Source: Sambucus nigra
Taxonomy: Eukaryota > Streptophyta > Magnoliopsida > Dipsacales > Adoxaceae
DNA: 64,000 bases
Direction: 5' to 3'
NCBI GenBank assembly: GCA_949130495.1
Contig: OX422222.1
Span: 276,386,109-276,450,108 of the forward strand
Position numbers and translations under genes: made by a program
Notes under the pieces: model-generated
Seen by the model: only the letters and a program-made list of their open reading frames with translations
What the model was told of the DNA's origin: nothing
Databases searched by the model: none
In this document: positions 36,101 through 47,686 of the stretch, in pieces
How positions within the stretch are numbered: position 1 is the first letter of the stretch
Layout: every line of letters begins with the position of its first letter

Positions 36101-36844
36101 TTTTTTTGTACAAAACCCACGAATTATAAACCCTAAAACCATCAATTCTAACCCTCAAACCTTCATCAAATCATGATTATGATCATATAAATCAACTCAA
36201 CTATGATCCCAACCATCACTACACCTTCAAACCCATATATAAACATCAAATACAAGATTTAATCTACAAAATCTAGGTTTTGACATCTTAACCAAAAATC
36301 CATTTCTTTTATCCACTAAATATGAAATAAAATACACACATAAATTATTTAGCAAGATTAATCACTTGCCTCTAAACGGTAGAGGTTGAATCTTCCTCGA
36401 AATCGCAGATTTTGGCTGAAATTCCCAAGCTCCAAGCTTTTCTACTCTTCTCTCTCTCCTTCCTCTTCTTTTTCTCTCTCTAGGGCTTTCTCTCCCTCTA
36501 TCTTAATCTCAAGAATGAGATTTTAATCTCTCAAAGTCTTTATAAGCCTAATCTCCCAAAACACCCAATTTAAATGATAATACACTCTTTAAATGACTCG
36601 TTTACTCTAATTCGAGTCAAACTAACTTAAATTATTCCGGAGCCGAAATAAAACCCAAGGACAGTCATTTTGACTATCTCGACCCATCCGTAATCAACTA
36701 CACACTCAGAATGGTCATTCAGAATACTTTATAACATCCTCAATTTTTTACCTCAATTGCCAAATTTTAAAATACTCCAATTTAAATAAATTTTATTTCT
36801 CCCAAAAATTAAATTTCTCAGTTCCAAAATCACGGGGTATTACA
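33193..36844 (-). repeat. Solo LTR of a gypsy element, 3652 bp
   Basis: On the - strand it begins TGTAATACCCCG at 36844, a common start of plant gypsy LTRs, and ends GGTGTCGCA at 33193. It is flanked on both sides by the same 5 bases, TAAAA (33188-33192 and 36845-36849), a perfect target duplication. A CT-rich leader (36360-36540 in + coordinates) suggests the transcription start. No internal region and no second LTR are present, so it arose by LTR-LTR recombination. Open frames inside (for example near 33415-33735) have no recognisable protein pattern. Confidence 0.9.
35845..36085. repeat. Cluster of palindromes CGAATCGATTCG
   Basis: The 12-bp palindrome CGAATCGATTCG, or versions with one or two changes, occurs about six times (near 35906, 35924, 35950, 36000, 36024, 36065) within 200 bp of the solo LTR. 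It may be a protein binding cluster of the LTR. Confidence 0.8.
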
Positions 36845-37096
36845 TAAAATTGTACATATCATAAAAATATGTCTGAATATATGCAAATTAAAATACTATT
36901 TGATTATTTTGGATGAGATAATGGTCCGGTTAGTAAAAAAATTCTGTGAAAGGCGATATCATTTCACTAAAGCATTGTTGTTTTTAGAAAAAAGTGCTCC
37001 ATAAGGCTTTTACCAAGAATAAGGCATAAAAACTTAAGGCGGGCGTTTCTCCCAAGCCTTAAGCCTAGGCGGATTTTTTAGAACAATGCTTTTACT

Positions 37097-37556
37097 AGAT
37101 TAAGGGTAATTAATCAAGAAAAGTAACGTTTTTGGAATAAAAACGGTTTCATGCATATATATATATATGGTAGTTAGATATGAACGTATATATAACGTGT
37201 TAGAGTCATATTTCTTTCGTTCGATTCCATATTAAATTTTTGTAATTTTTCACTCTCTCATTGCCTCGTCTTTGTTACGACAGGTTGGGTTTCCATACTT
37301 TGAGAGAGTTGCATAGGTAAGTATTCTATTTATTTTATATTAATAGCTATGTATGCTTGGATTTCTGGAACGCTTCCCATGCGTTCCTCACGTAGCTTGA
37401 TTTTAGATGGGAATCGTATGCTAAACAAATGAAATGTTATTAAATAAAATCAAACTAGAAAAATTATTTAGGTTATCTCATTGCACTTCAAACTTAATGC
37501 TCGGGTTGGATCAGATTGGCCATGGGTAACCCATAAATTCGGGTTGGGGAGTTACA
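37097..37556 (+). repeat. End of a gypsy 5' LTR
   Basis: It directly precedes a primer site. The end GGGTTGGGGAGTTACA is a typical gypsy LTR end (CA). A splice-donor-like GTAAGTATTC occurs near 37317. The LTR start is not determined. Confidence 0.6.
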
Positions 37557-37558
37557 AA

Positions 37559-37570
37559 TGGTATTAGAAC
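37559..37570 (+). other. Primer binding site (Met tRNA, mutated)
   Basis: TGGTATTAGAAC differs from TGGTATCAGAGC at two positions, both C-to-T type changes (C to T and G to A), and is followed by TCTAGGTT as in many gypsy elements. Confidence 0.65.
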
Positions 37571-39169
37571 TCTAGGTTCAAAGTTCCTTTTGGGAGTAAC
37601 GCGGTGAGGTCGATAGTGGATCTTTCGATGTCAGTGTTGGTTTTGGGTTGATCACGCTAGATTGGTTATGGTTTCAGTTCGTGTTCTCGATAATGGAGTC
37701 AAAGAGATTATCATGACGGGTAATTCCTTGCCAAATGGCATACGACCAATTTGGTTGTCTTTAATTGCTTATGTGCTTCTAATTTAGATATATTAGTGCG
37801 GGTGTGTGTGAAAGTTAATAGTGGTAACACCGTGGTTTTTAGTGTGAGGTGCTTGTGTGTCAACCTTTGATGATATGAGAGGTCTGTTGAGGTGTTGATA
37901 AAGCTTAATGATGTCCGTTGAATTAGAAACATAAATGGTGTAAAGTTAACCATGACGATTAGGTGACTAGAGCATCATGCATGAGAAGTATTAACTAGTG
38001 ATGATGATACATTAAGTTCTGGGGTGCGGTGCTTTCAGATAGTTAATAATGAGGATGTAATTAGGAAAATTTGACCCTTAGGGTAGTATTATGTCGTGAG
38101 ATAATTAGTGATTCAGTAGACATGAGGAACCATGTTAGTCAACATTTGGGATGTGTACTTAGTCTCAGTTGATAAAATATTGTTGTTGTGAGTAAGGGTC
38201 TTGGTGGTTGTTGATTGAAAGTTGTACCTCTCAAGGTAAGATGATGAGAGTTATGGACAAATTACGGTAAGTGTGTTATGTATGAAACAATGATGGTTGA
38301 GGAGACTTAGTAGTGAACTCTATATAGTCTTCCATGTTGAGGTTTTAGAAAATATGATGCAACCTTGAGGGATAGGATCTTTAGTGATGTCGATGATGCA
38401 GACTCAGGAGTCTATAGGTTATAGGCGACGTCTTGTATCCCTCCAGAATCCTTAGTGGTGTTTGTTTGTGATTTAGTATGTTGCCTAGGGTCACAACCAT
38501 TTGAAAGGGTGACCAGGTTATTACCTGAGTGTCAGGTCCCGTTTTAATAACCTAAGTAATGGATATATGCGAGGTAATCCCAGTGTGAGTGTGGTCTAAG
38601 GGCATCCTAGAGTGGTCGCATGTTAAATTGTGTGTGGCATCATTGGGAATAGAATACAACTGTTATGACGTCTTAAGGTGTTAAATGGTTAAGGTGCACC
38701 ATATTTAGAAGCTCGTAAACTAGTATCATTATGAGCACCTAGTAATCATGCTGTGGGTATTGGGAAAATTATTAAACACACGTACGATGAGAAAGTCATG
38801 GATGAGGAAATCTTGTCAGGTTTAAGGACTTTTATGTGGAGTATGTTTGGTTCCCTTAGGAAACCAGTTAAGCCTAGTATGAAGAAGTATTAATTTCCTC
38901 GTGAGGATCATAGTGAGGGTCAGGTAATGACCTCAAGTCGTGGTCAATTTAAAATAGTGTGCATACCAGGTGCTATCACCCGAATTAGCACAGATGGGTG
39001 GTGTAACATTCTAAGAGAAATTGGGAGCTTGTGTTGTGAGTGGGCATGATGCCTGGGTGTCATGGAATGACTAGTGTAGGTAGTACGACACTTGATTTTG
39101 AGGAGTACTTAGAAATATATTCATGACTTAGATTGATGATGTCATATGGATACTTGAAAGTGGAACCCA
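37571..39169 (+). other. Interior of a gypsy element, non-coding or fully decayed
   Basis: It lies between the primer site (37559) and a polypurine tract (39170). I could not find gag, protease, RT or integrase motifs on either strand. It is either a large-derivative type non-autonomous element or one decayed beyond recognition. Confidence 0.45.
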
Positions 39170-39180
39170 AAAAGGGGGGA
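39170..39180 (+). other. Polypurine tract
   Basis: AAAAAGGGGGGA followed by TATTGAAGC. It would mark the start of a 3' LTR just to the right, but no LTR copy matching 37097-37556 was found after it. Confidence 0.5.
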
Positions 39181-39965
39181 TATTGAAGCATGATTAGAAT
39201 GTTGGCATGTGTTGACAATATAAGTTAGGATATCCGTTGTAAGGTAGGGACTAATTCTTGGCACGTCTTGCCAAGCTGATACCAATTAGAAGACGTAACC
39301 TGTGTGGTACCTACTACCCTTTGAATGCCAATGACGACCGGTGTAGCCATAACGTAAATTCAATTTGGGTCTAATTCGTAGATAAGCTCAGTAACAACCT
39401 TGTGTAGTTGAAGGTTAATTATAAGGTGAATGTCTCACTTAATTGGGTTCTTCCTACGAAGACGTTAGGATGCGATCACGGTATGACAATGACCTAGATG
39501 TGTTAGGTTGGTCACGATGTCACTAGAGATGAGGACAAGGTCGTCTTTGACAAAGGCGTTAGGCATTCATCATCCAGAATGGTTCGTGTGTGTCAAGGAT
39601 GCGAGGGGGAGAACCTTAATCCTAAGGAGGGAAGTATTGCATTTGACTTTCCAGAGAACAACATGTTCGTGAATTGCTTTCATCTTATGTGGATGAATGG
39701 TTGTGATTCGATTCGTCACGGTTGCTGACTCGTAAACCATAGTCTGACGTGTACATATGGGATTCTTTTAAAATGGTTGTTTGTTCCTTTAATCTTGTAT
39801 GTGTATCTCTTTTGGTTATGGAAATCGAGGATTGATATTCCCACGACCACGGTACCTTGGATTTGTACCACGTCATGGTACAGTGTGGTTGGGCTTAGTA
39901 GAGTGCGGGTGGATTTAGCATGGTTAATAAATCTTGGTTATTGGGTATGCCATGAGGTATTCATG
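39181..39965. other. Non-coding DNA, perhaps a 3' LTR fragment
   Basis: No gene pattern. By position it should be the 3' LTR of the element with the tract at 39170, but this is not proven. Confidence 0.35.
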
Positions 39966-40621
39966 CTATTGCACAAAGTTCAGTGGATGGGTGGCTACAG
40001 TTTCGGTCACACAGGATAGCTCTTCGACCTCTTCCAACCTCATCGGAGCATCTGTCCAACCCTGATCATAACCATCAGCCCACACTCGTCGAGGACCTTT
40101 CTTGAACAGATGCCTCAGTAGCGTAACATCTCTTTGGAGCCCGATAACTATCACATATTCCTGGTGAACATCTCCTCGAAGCTTGTCAATCTCCCTAGTT
40201 GAACCATGAGCATCTGCATCAGCTCGCCGTCCATCGGATGAAGAGGAACCACGTAGAACCTGAGGGGCAATGCTAGGCACATTCTCCCACAGTCGTGAGA
40301 CTTCTCGGCTCAAATCTTCGTTATCTTACTGAAGTAGCTCTCCCACTTGTTTAACCTCCTAGGCATCCAGGAGCCTTGTCTTAAGAGCATCTACATCTTC
40401 TTGTACAAAGCACCTATTTCCTCCATCTCTTGGAGCCTGTCCTTTAGCTTGGCAACGAGCTCTGATTGGTCCTTATAATCCTTATTCCTTGAACGAAGGG
40501 ATTTGTAAATCTTCACAAAATCCCTACGAACTTGATTGCTCGTATCAGGACCAAGAATTTTTCCCAGTTGAGAAGTAGCAGGTATATATTCATCAACATC
40601 AATTAGGTACAAGCCATACAA
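39966..40621 (-). pseudogene. Coiled-coil protein remnant, frameshifted
   Basis: Two overlapping pieces in different frames read as one protein: first (40621-40391) a segment with RRDFVKIYKSLRSRNKDYKDQ and a coiled-coil, SELVAKLKDRLQEMEEIGAL; then (40313-39966) a Ser/Asp-rich linker, REIDKLRGDVHQEYVIVIGL and an Arg/Trp-rich tail. It lies just downstream, on the same strand, of the accessory gene ending at 40758. I do not recognise the family. It may be a second accessory gene or a decayed duplicate. Confidence 0.35.
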
Positions 40622-40757
40622 GCATAAAAGAGCAAAGAAATAAGTATGCAGAAAGGAAAAAGATTTTATTTCATTAAAGAAAAGGTTCCAAGTACATCAG
40701 TGAAAGAAAGAAAAGAACAACAAAAGCAAAACAATATAAGAAGTTCTCTAGGACAAG

Positions 40758-41870
40758 CTAGCTGGCAACCTCTATATGCTTTGAGGTCACTAGTTGCTTC
40801 CCCTTGTCTGCAGCAGCCCCAGGTGCACCTCCCTCAGACTGAGAAGTTGCTATTCCCTGGTTGAGGGCCACTTTGGCAGTGGTAGTCTGGGAAACTGGAA
40901 CACCTACACCAACAGTAGGATAAGGTGCCTCATCCACAACAGGCTTGGGGCTAGGATCGTGCTCGTCAAAAAGTGGGGAATCGATATCCACCTCAACAGC
41001 CAGGAGAGCCTTGTTCCAACCCTTCTTAAAGTTCAAACGGCTGATATAGCCAATCTGAACATCAACATCCTCATATGCCGTAGTCCATCCAACGTTGTAC
41101 GAGATTTCCTTTAGGGTGGAAGCTTCGAATTCCACCTTCTTTACCTTTTTTGCGAGCACCCCGTTCTCTTCCACCATGGCCATCTGGCTCGAGCAGACTA
41201 GTCATAGGACTACCTCAACTCCTCGAGCTCCTTAGTCACTGCCTCCTTTGCTCGATTGGCTTTAATAAGGGCAAGATCGAAAGACTTTTGGGCAGCATCA
41301 GCAGTCTTAAAGTTGGCCTCCATCTCGATATTCTTCCTCGCCAGCTCATCACCTCTGTGTTAAAGGACGGCGAAATCGATCACAAACTATAAAGAAGAAA
41401 AATGTCAGTAAAAGAAGTATTGAACTGAGTATTGAAAAAGTAGGGAAGAAAAAGAAGACTTACCAAGGCTAGCCTCTAAATCGCCTTCAGAGCTAACTGG
41501 TCAGTCCCCATATCTTTCTGATGATCAGTCGGTAAAATTTATCTTTCGAGCAGCGCAGGAGCCAGCTGAGGAGACATGGCAACAGAATCCCCCTCAGGCA
41601 AAGCAGATACGAGCACAATAACTTGCCCCACCTTTGTCCTTTCCTCCTCTTCTCCTCTTTCCTTTCCTTCTCAGATCTCTTTTTCTCCTCCACTTTCTTC
41701 TTATCATCCTCCTTCTTTCTCTCCCTCTCTATCAGCAGAACCTCTTCTCTCTTCTTTTTCTTCTTCTTCTTCTCATATTCATGAGCAGTAGAATGAGCAC
41801 TAGTGGAAGCATCCCCACTGCCAGACTTCTTCTTCTTCGACCGGCGATACATAAGCACATCATCATCATC
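40758..41870 (-). pseudogene. Accessory gene of a second Tat element, 3' part (split by insertion)
   Basis: This is the downstream half of the gene that begins at the right edge of the window (63200-64000). On the - strand it starts with codons for DDDDV-type sequence, then LMYRRSKKKKSGSG, an extremely basic and acidic Lys/Glu stretch (41780-41620), an intron at 41386-41463, a coiled-coil (41380-41090), and a C-terminal domain with YISRLNFKKGWNKALLAVE followed by DIDSPLFDE, ending at a stop at 40758. The 'KGW..AL......DSPL' pattern is common in plant PF04195-type proteins encoded by Tat elements. Frame breaks are present in the Lys/Glu region. Confidence 0.6.
41386..41463 (-). other. Probable spliceosomal intron
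   Basis: On the - strand: GTAAGTCTTC at the start and CTTCTTTATAG at the end, 78 bp. Coding pattern resumes on both sides. Confidence 0.65.
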
Positions 41871-41905
41871 TCAAAACACGTAGACAATCCATTTGATATA
41901 CGGCT

Positions 41906-44603
41906 TAACACCTATATGCGGGTATGCAGTTGGTTGGATGAATCGAAAAGGGTTCCCCCCTTTGGCGTGACTTCCAAGATATACGTCTTGCTCTTGCGGG
42001 CAATCGGTACGTGTGGACAAGCCTGAGTGTATGTGAATTGCCTCACCATATACCTCGTGGGGACGGTACGTGTGAGAGAGAATTCGATATACTCGACATA
42101 CATGAACGAGTTCCTTGCGATATACCTCCCATCATGACTTCGATCAAGCGATACGATGCGGGGGAACCGTTCTATATACGTCAAAGGTACTTGGCCAATG
42201 GAAGGTGAGAGTCATATCGCTTAGGCTAACTGTTCCCTGCCGGACCAGCACCCATCACGAAGTGACCCTCCAGTTATTGGGTCAAAATTCGGTCAATAAC
42301 AATGCTCTTTGGTGATGTCGTGTGAATCATGCATGATCCTCTTATTAGTATCTTATGAGAATGTATTTCTTGATTATGCCAACAGGGAGAGAAGTACAAG
42401 TACCCATGGTACACTAAGTATGGGTGAATGATGCGTGCAACATGTGGATATATGTGACCCTAGGTGCACATGGTGCGAAGTGTACATTGAGAATTTTCTA
42501 CAAGTGTGTGAATAGAAGCCTAAGCATGGGATACACATGTAAAAGGGGATCATGCAAAATAGGGGAGCATATAAGCAAACATAACATCTATGTAAATAGA
42601 GTCTAGCCCTAAAAATAAACATATAGTCCCCAGTAGAGTCGCCAGTATATTTTACTCAAAATAGATAAAAGAAAAGGGGAAACCATCCCGAAGGACAGCA
42701 TCCAAAGACATACTGGTGCATACGAAACAAAAATGATTCGAGAAGGGTTCGTAGGCTAAGTTACAAAATGGGAAGATGTTAGGCACCCATTTCGCCCTTT
42801 CGGTCTCTCATGGATTTTTGTTATTTTCCTTTTATTTTCCCCGTGATGTGTGTGCATGTGTATATAGTGGAGATAGGAATCATCGACTTGTACCACGGAA
42901 GAGGTAAAGCGAGTCATCCGTAGGAAGGTATAAAAGTATTAGAAAATAGGATTTAAGCGATTATCCTTACGTTAATCGTTATGAGGGAGAGATAACGCAT
43001 ATGGAATAATACGCCACTAAGAACAAATATGTGTATATGTATAATATAAGAGAGTGGAGTTTAGAGATAATAAAAAATGAGAGAAGAAGTAAAAATAGCA
43101 CTCGAGTCTCGAGTTTTACCCCAAGACGCCTACGTAGCCTATAGAGGCATCAAAGTCCACGTAGTTCGCATGCAAAACAAGGGGTGGGGTTTATCCCATA
43201 AATCCAACTGGGGATTCTCTTATTTGTGTGTGTGTAGAAAAAGTGTTTTAGTTATGAGAAAAGTGTAAGAAAAGTGTGAGAATTCCCCTTTGGAATTTAT
43301 AAGCAAACCCTATTTTTCTTATTTTTTGGGGTTTTTATTTATATGAAAATAAAGGATGTGCAATAATACTAAAATAAAAAAGTATATTAGGATGTGTGAG
43401 ATGAGATAATAAAAGCACTAAGTAATAAAACAAGTTATTGCAAATTTATGAGAATTTAAGGAGAGAGTTGAGAAAATTGGACCTTCTTGAAGATCTTGAG
43501 CTTGATCTTGAATGTTGGAGAGCAGCCCTTAGACTTGAATGATGATAAAGGGTAGTGAATTCACCAAGTTTGATGAAAATGATGATGAAAAGTGAAGGTT
43601 GGAAAGGGATTTGGGTGTAGAAATCACGCTGACTTCGAGAGAGGTTTTCGGGATCTGTTGAGAGTGATAAGTTTCTGATTTTTGGCCTCCCTTGCAATGA
43701 GGTCAAGGCCTCCTTTTTATAGGCCTAGGGCATTGCTGAACGGCATAGCCCTATTCCAACCATTCGGTAGGTACGTTTAGGCACACTGTCGATAGGCAGG
43801 GTCTGGGACCTACCGTTTGGCAATATCTTTCAGGCCTTTTTGGAAAATCGGCCACAGAATGCAAACCGTTGATCAGAATCATGCACTGGGTAGACCATTG
43901 GAAAGATAATTCATACACCTTCGAAACTCCTTCGGACCACTCTCGAGTTTGGGAGTTGACTTTGGGTCAAATGTGGCTCGAAAGCATTCGTTAGTCCATT
44001 AGACGGGAAAACGTCGGACGCAAATGGATCGTTCGTCCGCATGGTAAGTCCGAATTGTGCACGAGATGGATTGTTGGAAAGGTTAGGAGATGTACTTAGA
44101 CATTACAAAGAGTTTGATCCGTTTCGGGGAGTTTAATTTGGTCAATCGGGCCCTGGAAGCATTTGGTGACCTTTCGAAGTAAAACGAATCATTCGTCCGT
44201 ACCGAAAGTCAGAAACAAGCACTGAGCAGACCGTTGGAAAGGGGTTTTAGTTCCCTTTGAAGATTCATTTAGGCTCGGTCAAGCTGAAGAGGTGACTTTG
44301 GTCAATCGGAACCCGAGAGCACCCTGTGGCCTCTTGATTGATTTTTGGGGAAAATGGGTCATTCGTCCGCATGGTTGGTTGGAATCACGTACGAGATGGA
44401 CCATTGGAAAGGGGTTTTAGTGCCCTTAAAATATTCATTTAGCCACGGTCAAGCTGAAGGCTTTAACTTTTGGTCAAACGGAGCCTGGGAGTGCCCGATG
44501 GCTTCTAGGTTAGTACTCAGGGTATGACCAGGGTTTGTAGTGATGAAGGGAGGTGCTAGGGACCTAAGGAAAGTTTAGGGGGTAATAGAATGGGGTGTCT
44601 ACA
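41906..44603 (-). repeat. 3' LTR of the giant element
   Basis: It matches 60554-63214 along its length (for example CACCTATATGCGGG, TCGAAAAGGGTTCCCCCC, GATCCTCTTATTAGTATC, CTTCTTGAAGATCTTGAGC). On the element strand it starts TGTAGACACCCC at 44603 and ends GGTGTTA at 41906 (GGTGTCA in the other LTR). U3 contains about four degenerate units of about 140-165 bp (43860-44520) with the core CGTTGGAAAGG. Open frames inside it have no protein pattern. Confidence 0.9.
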
Positions 44604-44615
44604 GAGCCCCTCGAC
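44604..44615 (-). other. Polypurine tract of the giant element
   Basis: On the - strand GTCGAGGGGCTC precedes the LTR start TGTAGACACC directly. Confidence 0.6.
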
Positions 44616-44814
44616 GGGTAAGATTGGAACAAATGATACCCGTCGAATAGACACCTCATGATGCTTTTGAGGGAGGATGACGAATTCAGAGGGTCGAGGC
44701 CGATTCCAAGGACCTAGGGGATGGAAAGGTTTAGGCCAATTCCTGAGGAGGTACTGGGGATGACCTAATCTGTGGGTCGAAGCCAATTCTGTAGGCTCAA
44801 GTTCAGATGACCAA
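44616..44814. other. Leader-side flank of the tandem array
   Basis: Divergent copies of the array unit (GGGTCGAGGCCGATTCC, GGGTCGAAGCCAATTCTG) appear here, so the array fades out gradually. No gene. Confidence 0.6.
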
Positions 44815-47225
44815 TTCTGCGGGTCGAAGCCAATTCTGTGGGCTTAAGTTGAGGGTGATCGATTTTGAGGGTCGAAGCCAATTATGTGGCTTATGGTGAT
44901 GATCCAAGATCGAGGTCAATTCTGACCTAAGATTGGTGACGATCGAGGATCGAGGTTAATTATGACCTAACTAAAGTGACGATCCAATACCGAGGTCAAT
45001 TCTGGCCTAAGAGTGGTGATGACAAAGGATCGAGGTCAATTATGACCTAACTAAGGTGACCATCCAAGACCGAGGTCAATTCTAACCTAACAAAAGTGAC
45101 AATCCAAAACTGAGTCAATTCTGAACTAAGAGAGGTGATGACCGAGGTAAATTCTGACCTAAAAGAGGTGACGATCGAGGACCGAGGTCAATTCTGACCT
45201 AACTAAGGTGACAATCCAAGACCGAGGTCAATTCTGACCTAAGAGAGGTGACGACTGAGGACCGAGGTCAATTCTGACCTAACTATAGTGACGATCCAAG
45301 ACCAAGGTCAATTCTGACCTAAGAGTGGTGAGGACCGAGGATCGAGGTCAAATCTCACCTAACTAAGGTGATGATCTAATACCAAGGTCAATTCGGACCT
45401 AAGAGAGGTGACGACCGAGGTCAATTTTGACCTACTAAGGTGACGATCCAAGACCGAGGTCAATTTTGACCTAAAAGAGGTGACGACCGAGTACCGAGGT
45501 CAATTCTGACCTAACTAAGGTGACGCTCCAAGATCGAGGTCAATTTTGACCTAAGAGTGGTGGTGACCGAGGAATGAAGTCAATTTTGACCTAACTAAGG
45601 TGACGATCCAAGACCGAGGTCAATTCTGACCTAAGAGAGGTGACGACCGAGGATCGTGGTCAATTTTGAGCAAACTAAGGTGACGATCCAAGACTGAGGT
45701 CAATTCCGACTTAAGAGAGGTGATGACTGAGGACCGAGGTCAATTCTGACCTAACTAAGGTGACGATCCAAGACCGAGGTCAATTTTAACCTAAGAGTGG
45801 TGACGATCGAGGACCGAGGTCAATTCTGACCTAACAAAAGTGACAATCGAAGACTGAGGTCAATTCTGAACTAAGAGAGGTTATGACCGAGGTAAATTCT
45901 GACCTAAGAGAGGTGATGACCGAGGACCGAGGTCAATTCTGACCTAACTAAGGTGACGATCCAAGACCGAGGTCAATTTTGACCTAAGAGTGGTGACGAC
46001 TGAGGACCGAGGTCAATTCTGACCTAACTATAGTGACGATCCAAGACCAAGGTCATTTCTGACCTAAGAGTGGTGACGATCGAGGATCGAGGTCAAATCT
46101 GACCTAACTAAGGTGACGATCTAATACCGAGGTCAATTTGGACCTAAGAAAGGTGACGACCGAGGTCAATTCTGACCTAACTAAGGTGAAGATCCAAGAT
46201 CGAGGTCAATTTTGACCTAAGAGAGGTGACGACCGAGCACCGAGGTCAATTATGACCTAACTAAGGTGACGCTCCATGATCGAGGTCAATTTTGACCTAA
46301 GAGTGGTGACGACCGAGGACTGAGGTCAATTCTGACCTAACTAAGGTGACAATCCAAGACCGAGGTCAATTCTGACCTTAGAAAGGTGACGACCGAGGAC
46401 CGAGGTCAATTCTGAGCTAACTAAGGTGACGATCCAAGACTGAGGTCAATTCTGACCTAAGAGAGGTGACGACTGAGGATCGAGGTCAATTCTAACCTAA
46501 CTAAGGTGAGGATCCTAGACCGAGGTCAATTCTGACCTAAGAGTGGTGATGATCGAGGATCGAGGTCAATTCTGACCTAACTAAGGTGACGATCCGAGAC
46601 CGAGGTTAATTCTGACATAATAGTGGTGATGACCGAGGATCGAGGTCAATTCTAACCTAACTATAGTGACGATCCAAGATCGTGGTCAATTCTGACCTAA
46701 GAGAGGTGACGACCTAGGATCGAGGTCAATTCTGACCTAACTAAGGTGACGATCCAAGACCGAGGCCAATTCTGACCTAAGAGTGGTGACAACCAAGGAC
46801 CGAGGTCAATTCTGACCTAACTAAGGTGACGATCCAAGATCGAGGTCAATTCTGACCTAAAAGTGGTGACGACCGAGGATCGAGGTCAATTCTGACCTAA
46901 CTAAGGTGACAATCCAAGACCGAGGTCAATTCTGACCTAAGAGTGGTGATGACCGAGGATCGAGGTTAATTCTGACCTAACTAAGATGACGATCCAAGTC
47001 CAAGGTCAATTCTAACCTAAGAGAGGTGACGATCGAGGATCGAGGTCAATTCTGACCTAAGAGAGGTGACGACTGAGGATCGAGGTCAATTCTGACCTAA
47101 CTAAGGTGACGATCCAAGACCGAGGTCAATTGTGAACTAAGAGTGGTGACGATCGAGGAGCGAGGTCAATTCCGACCAAACTAAGGTGACGATCCAAGAC
47201 CGAGTTCAATTTTGACCTAAGAGTG
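44815..47225. repeat. Tandem array, about 39-bp unit, nearly 60 copies, in dimers of about 78 bp
   Basis: The core ACCGAGGTCAATTCTGACCT is repeated at about 39-bp intervals. Alternate copies are joined by AACTAAGGTGACGATCCAAG and AAGAGAGGTGACGACCGAGG, so the repeat is a dimer of about 78 bp. Each core contains the inverted repeat AGGTCA-ATTC-TGACCT. It lies between the 3' LTR and the accessory genes. Copies differ by scattered changes, mostly single bases. Its reading frames are artefacts. Confidence 0.97.
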
Positions 47226-47686
47226 GAAGGAGATTGGATTTTGGGTTTTGCTGAGGAATGAGCAGGGGAAAAAGTAGAGTGTCCTTTGGAGACTTTGAAA
47301 ATGGCTTTTTGGAGTTCCACTGGGAAAATGGGGGTTCTGCTTGAGGGAGTGTGAAATTTTCTTCGTGAAAATGTTCTAAATCCTTCCTGGAATTTTAGGA
47401 TTTTTCAGGATTTTTAGTATTTTCCGGGAATTTTATACCAAATTTCAAGGGTGTGCCGGTTGGCACGGTTCAGAGGGTGCTATTCGACACTGGCATGGGC
47501 TTTTGGACTGCCTCGGGAAGGTAAGGAGACAGTGCTGATCGGTGGGTGGGGAGTTAATGTCGATCGGCATGACGCTTAGCATCCTATATAAAGGGGGCGA
47601 ATTCCCCTCATTTTTCACACCTTCTTGCTTTCTTTCTTTCTGGGATTTTCCTCTGCAAATCGTTCTAGCATTGCGTTCTCTAAGAA
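47226..47686 (+). promoter_or_regulatory. Promoter and leader of the plant-mobile-domain gene
   Basis: A clear TATA box, CCTATATAAAGGGGG, lies near 47582, about 100 bp before the start codon at 47687. The region upstream carries GATCGGCATG-type short repeats (GCTGATCGG, GTCGATCGGCATG). The leader after the TATA box is CT-rich (CTTTCTTTCTTTCTGG). It drives transcription on the strand opposite to pol. Confidence 0.65.

Larger units (their letters stand above)
33030..37088. mobile_element. hAT-type MITE, split by a solo LTR
   Basis: The ends are CAAGGTTCTAAAAAAT (33030-33045) and, inverted, CATTGTTCTAAAAAAT (37073-37088). They are flanked by 8-bp near-identical target copies ATTTTACT (33022-33029) and CTTTTACT (37089-37096). 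An 8-bp duplication with CA-starting ends is typical of hAT elements. Next to the ends lie CCTAGG-rich segments (GCCTAGGCAAGCC, GCCTTAAGCCTAGGCGG). Without the LTR inside, the MITE is about 402 bp. It encodes nothing. Confidence 0.75.

Noticed and set aside
42011..42622. Several open frames of 60-90 residues in the LTRs of the giant element (42.0-42.6 kb and 60.6-61.3 kb)
   Set aside because: They occur in both LTRs because the LTRs match, not because a protein is conserved; no domain seen and frames differ between the copies.
44815..47225. CRISPR-like array of regularly spaced repeats
   Set aside because: The whole unit including the 'spacers' is repeated, so it is a tandem array; the context is a plant retrotransposon.
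44815..47225. AGGTCA...TGACCT as nuclear receptor response elements
   Set aside because: Plants have no nuclear receptors of that type; the match is a coincidence of the inverted repeat.
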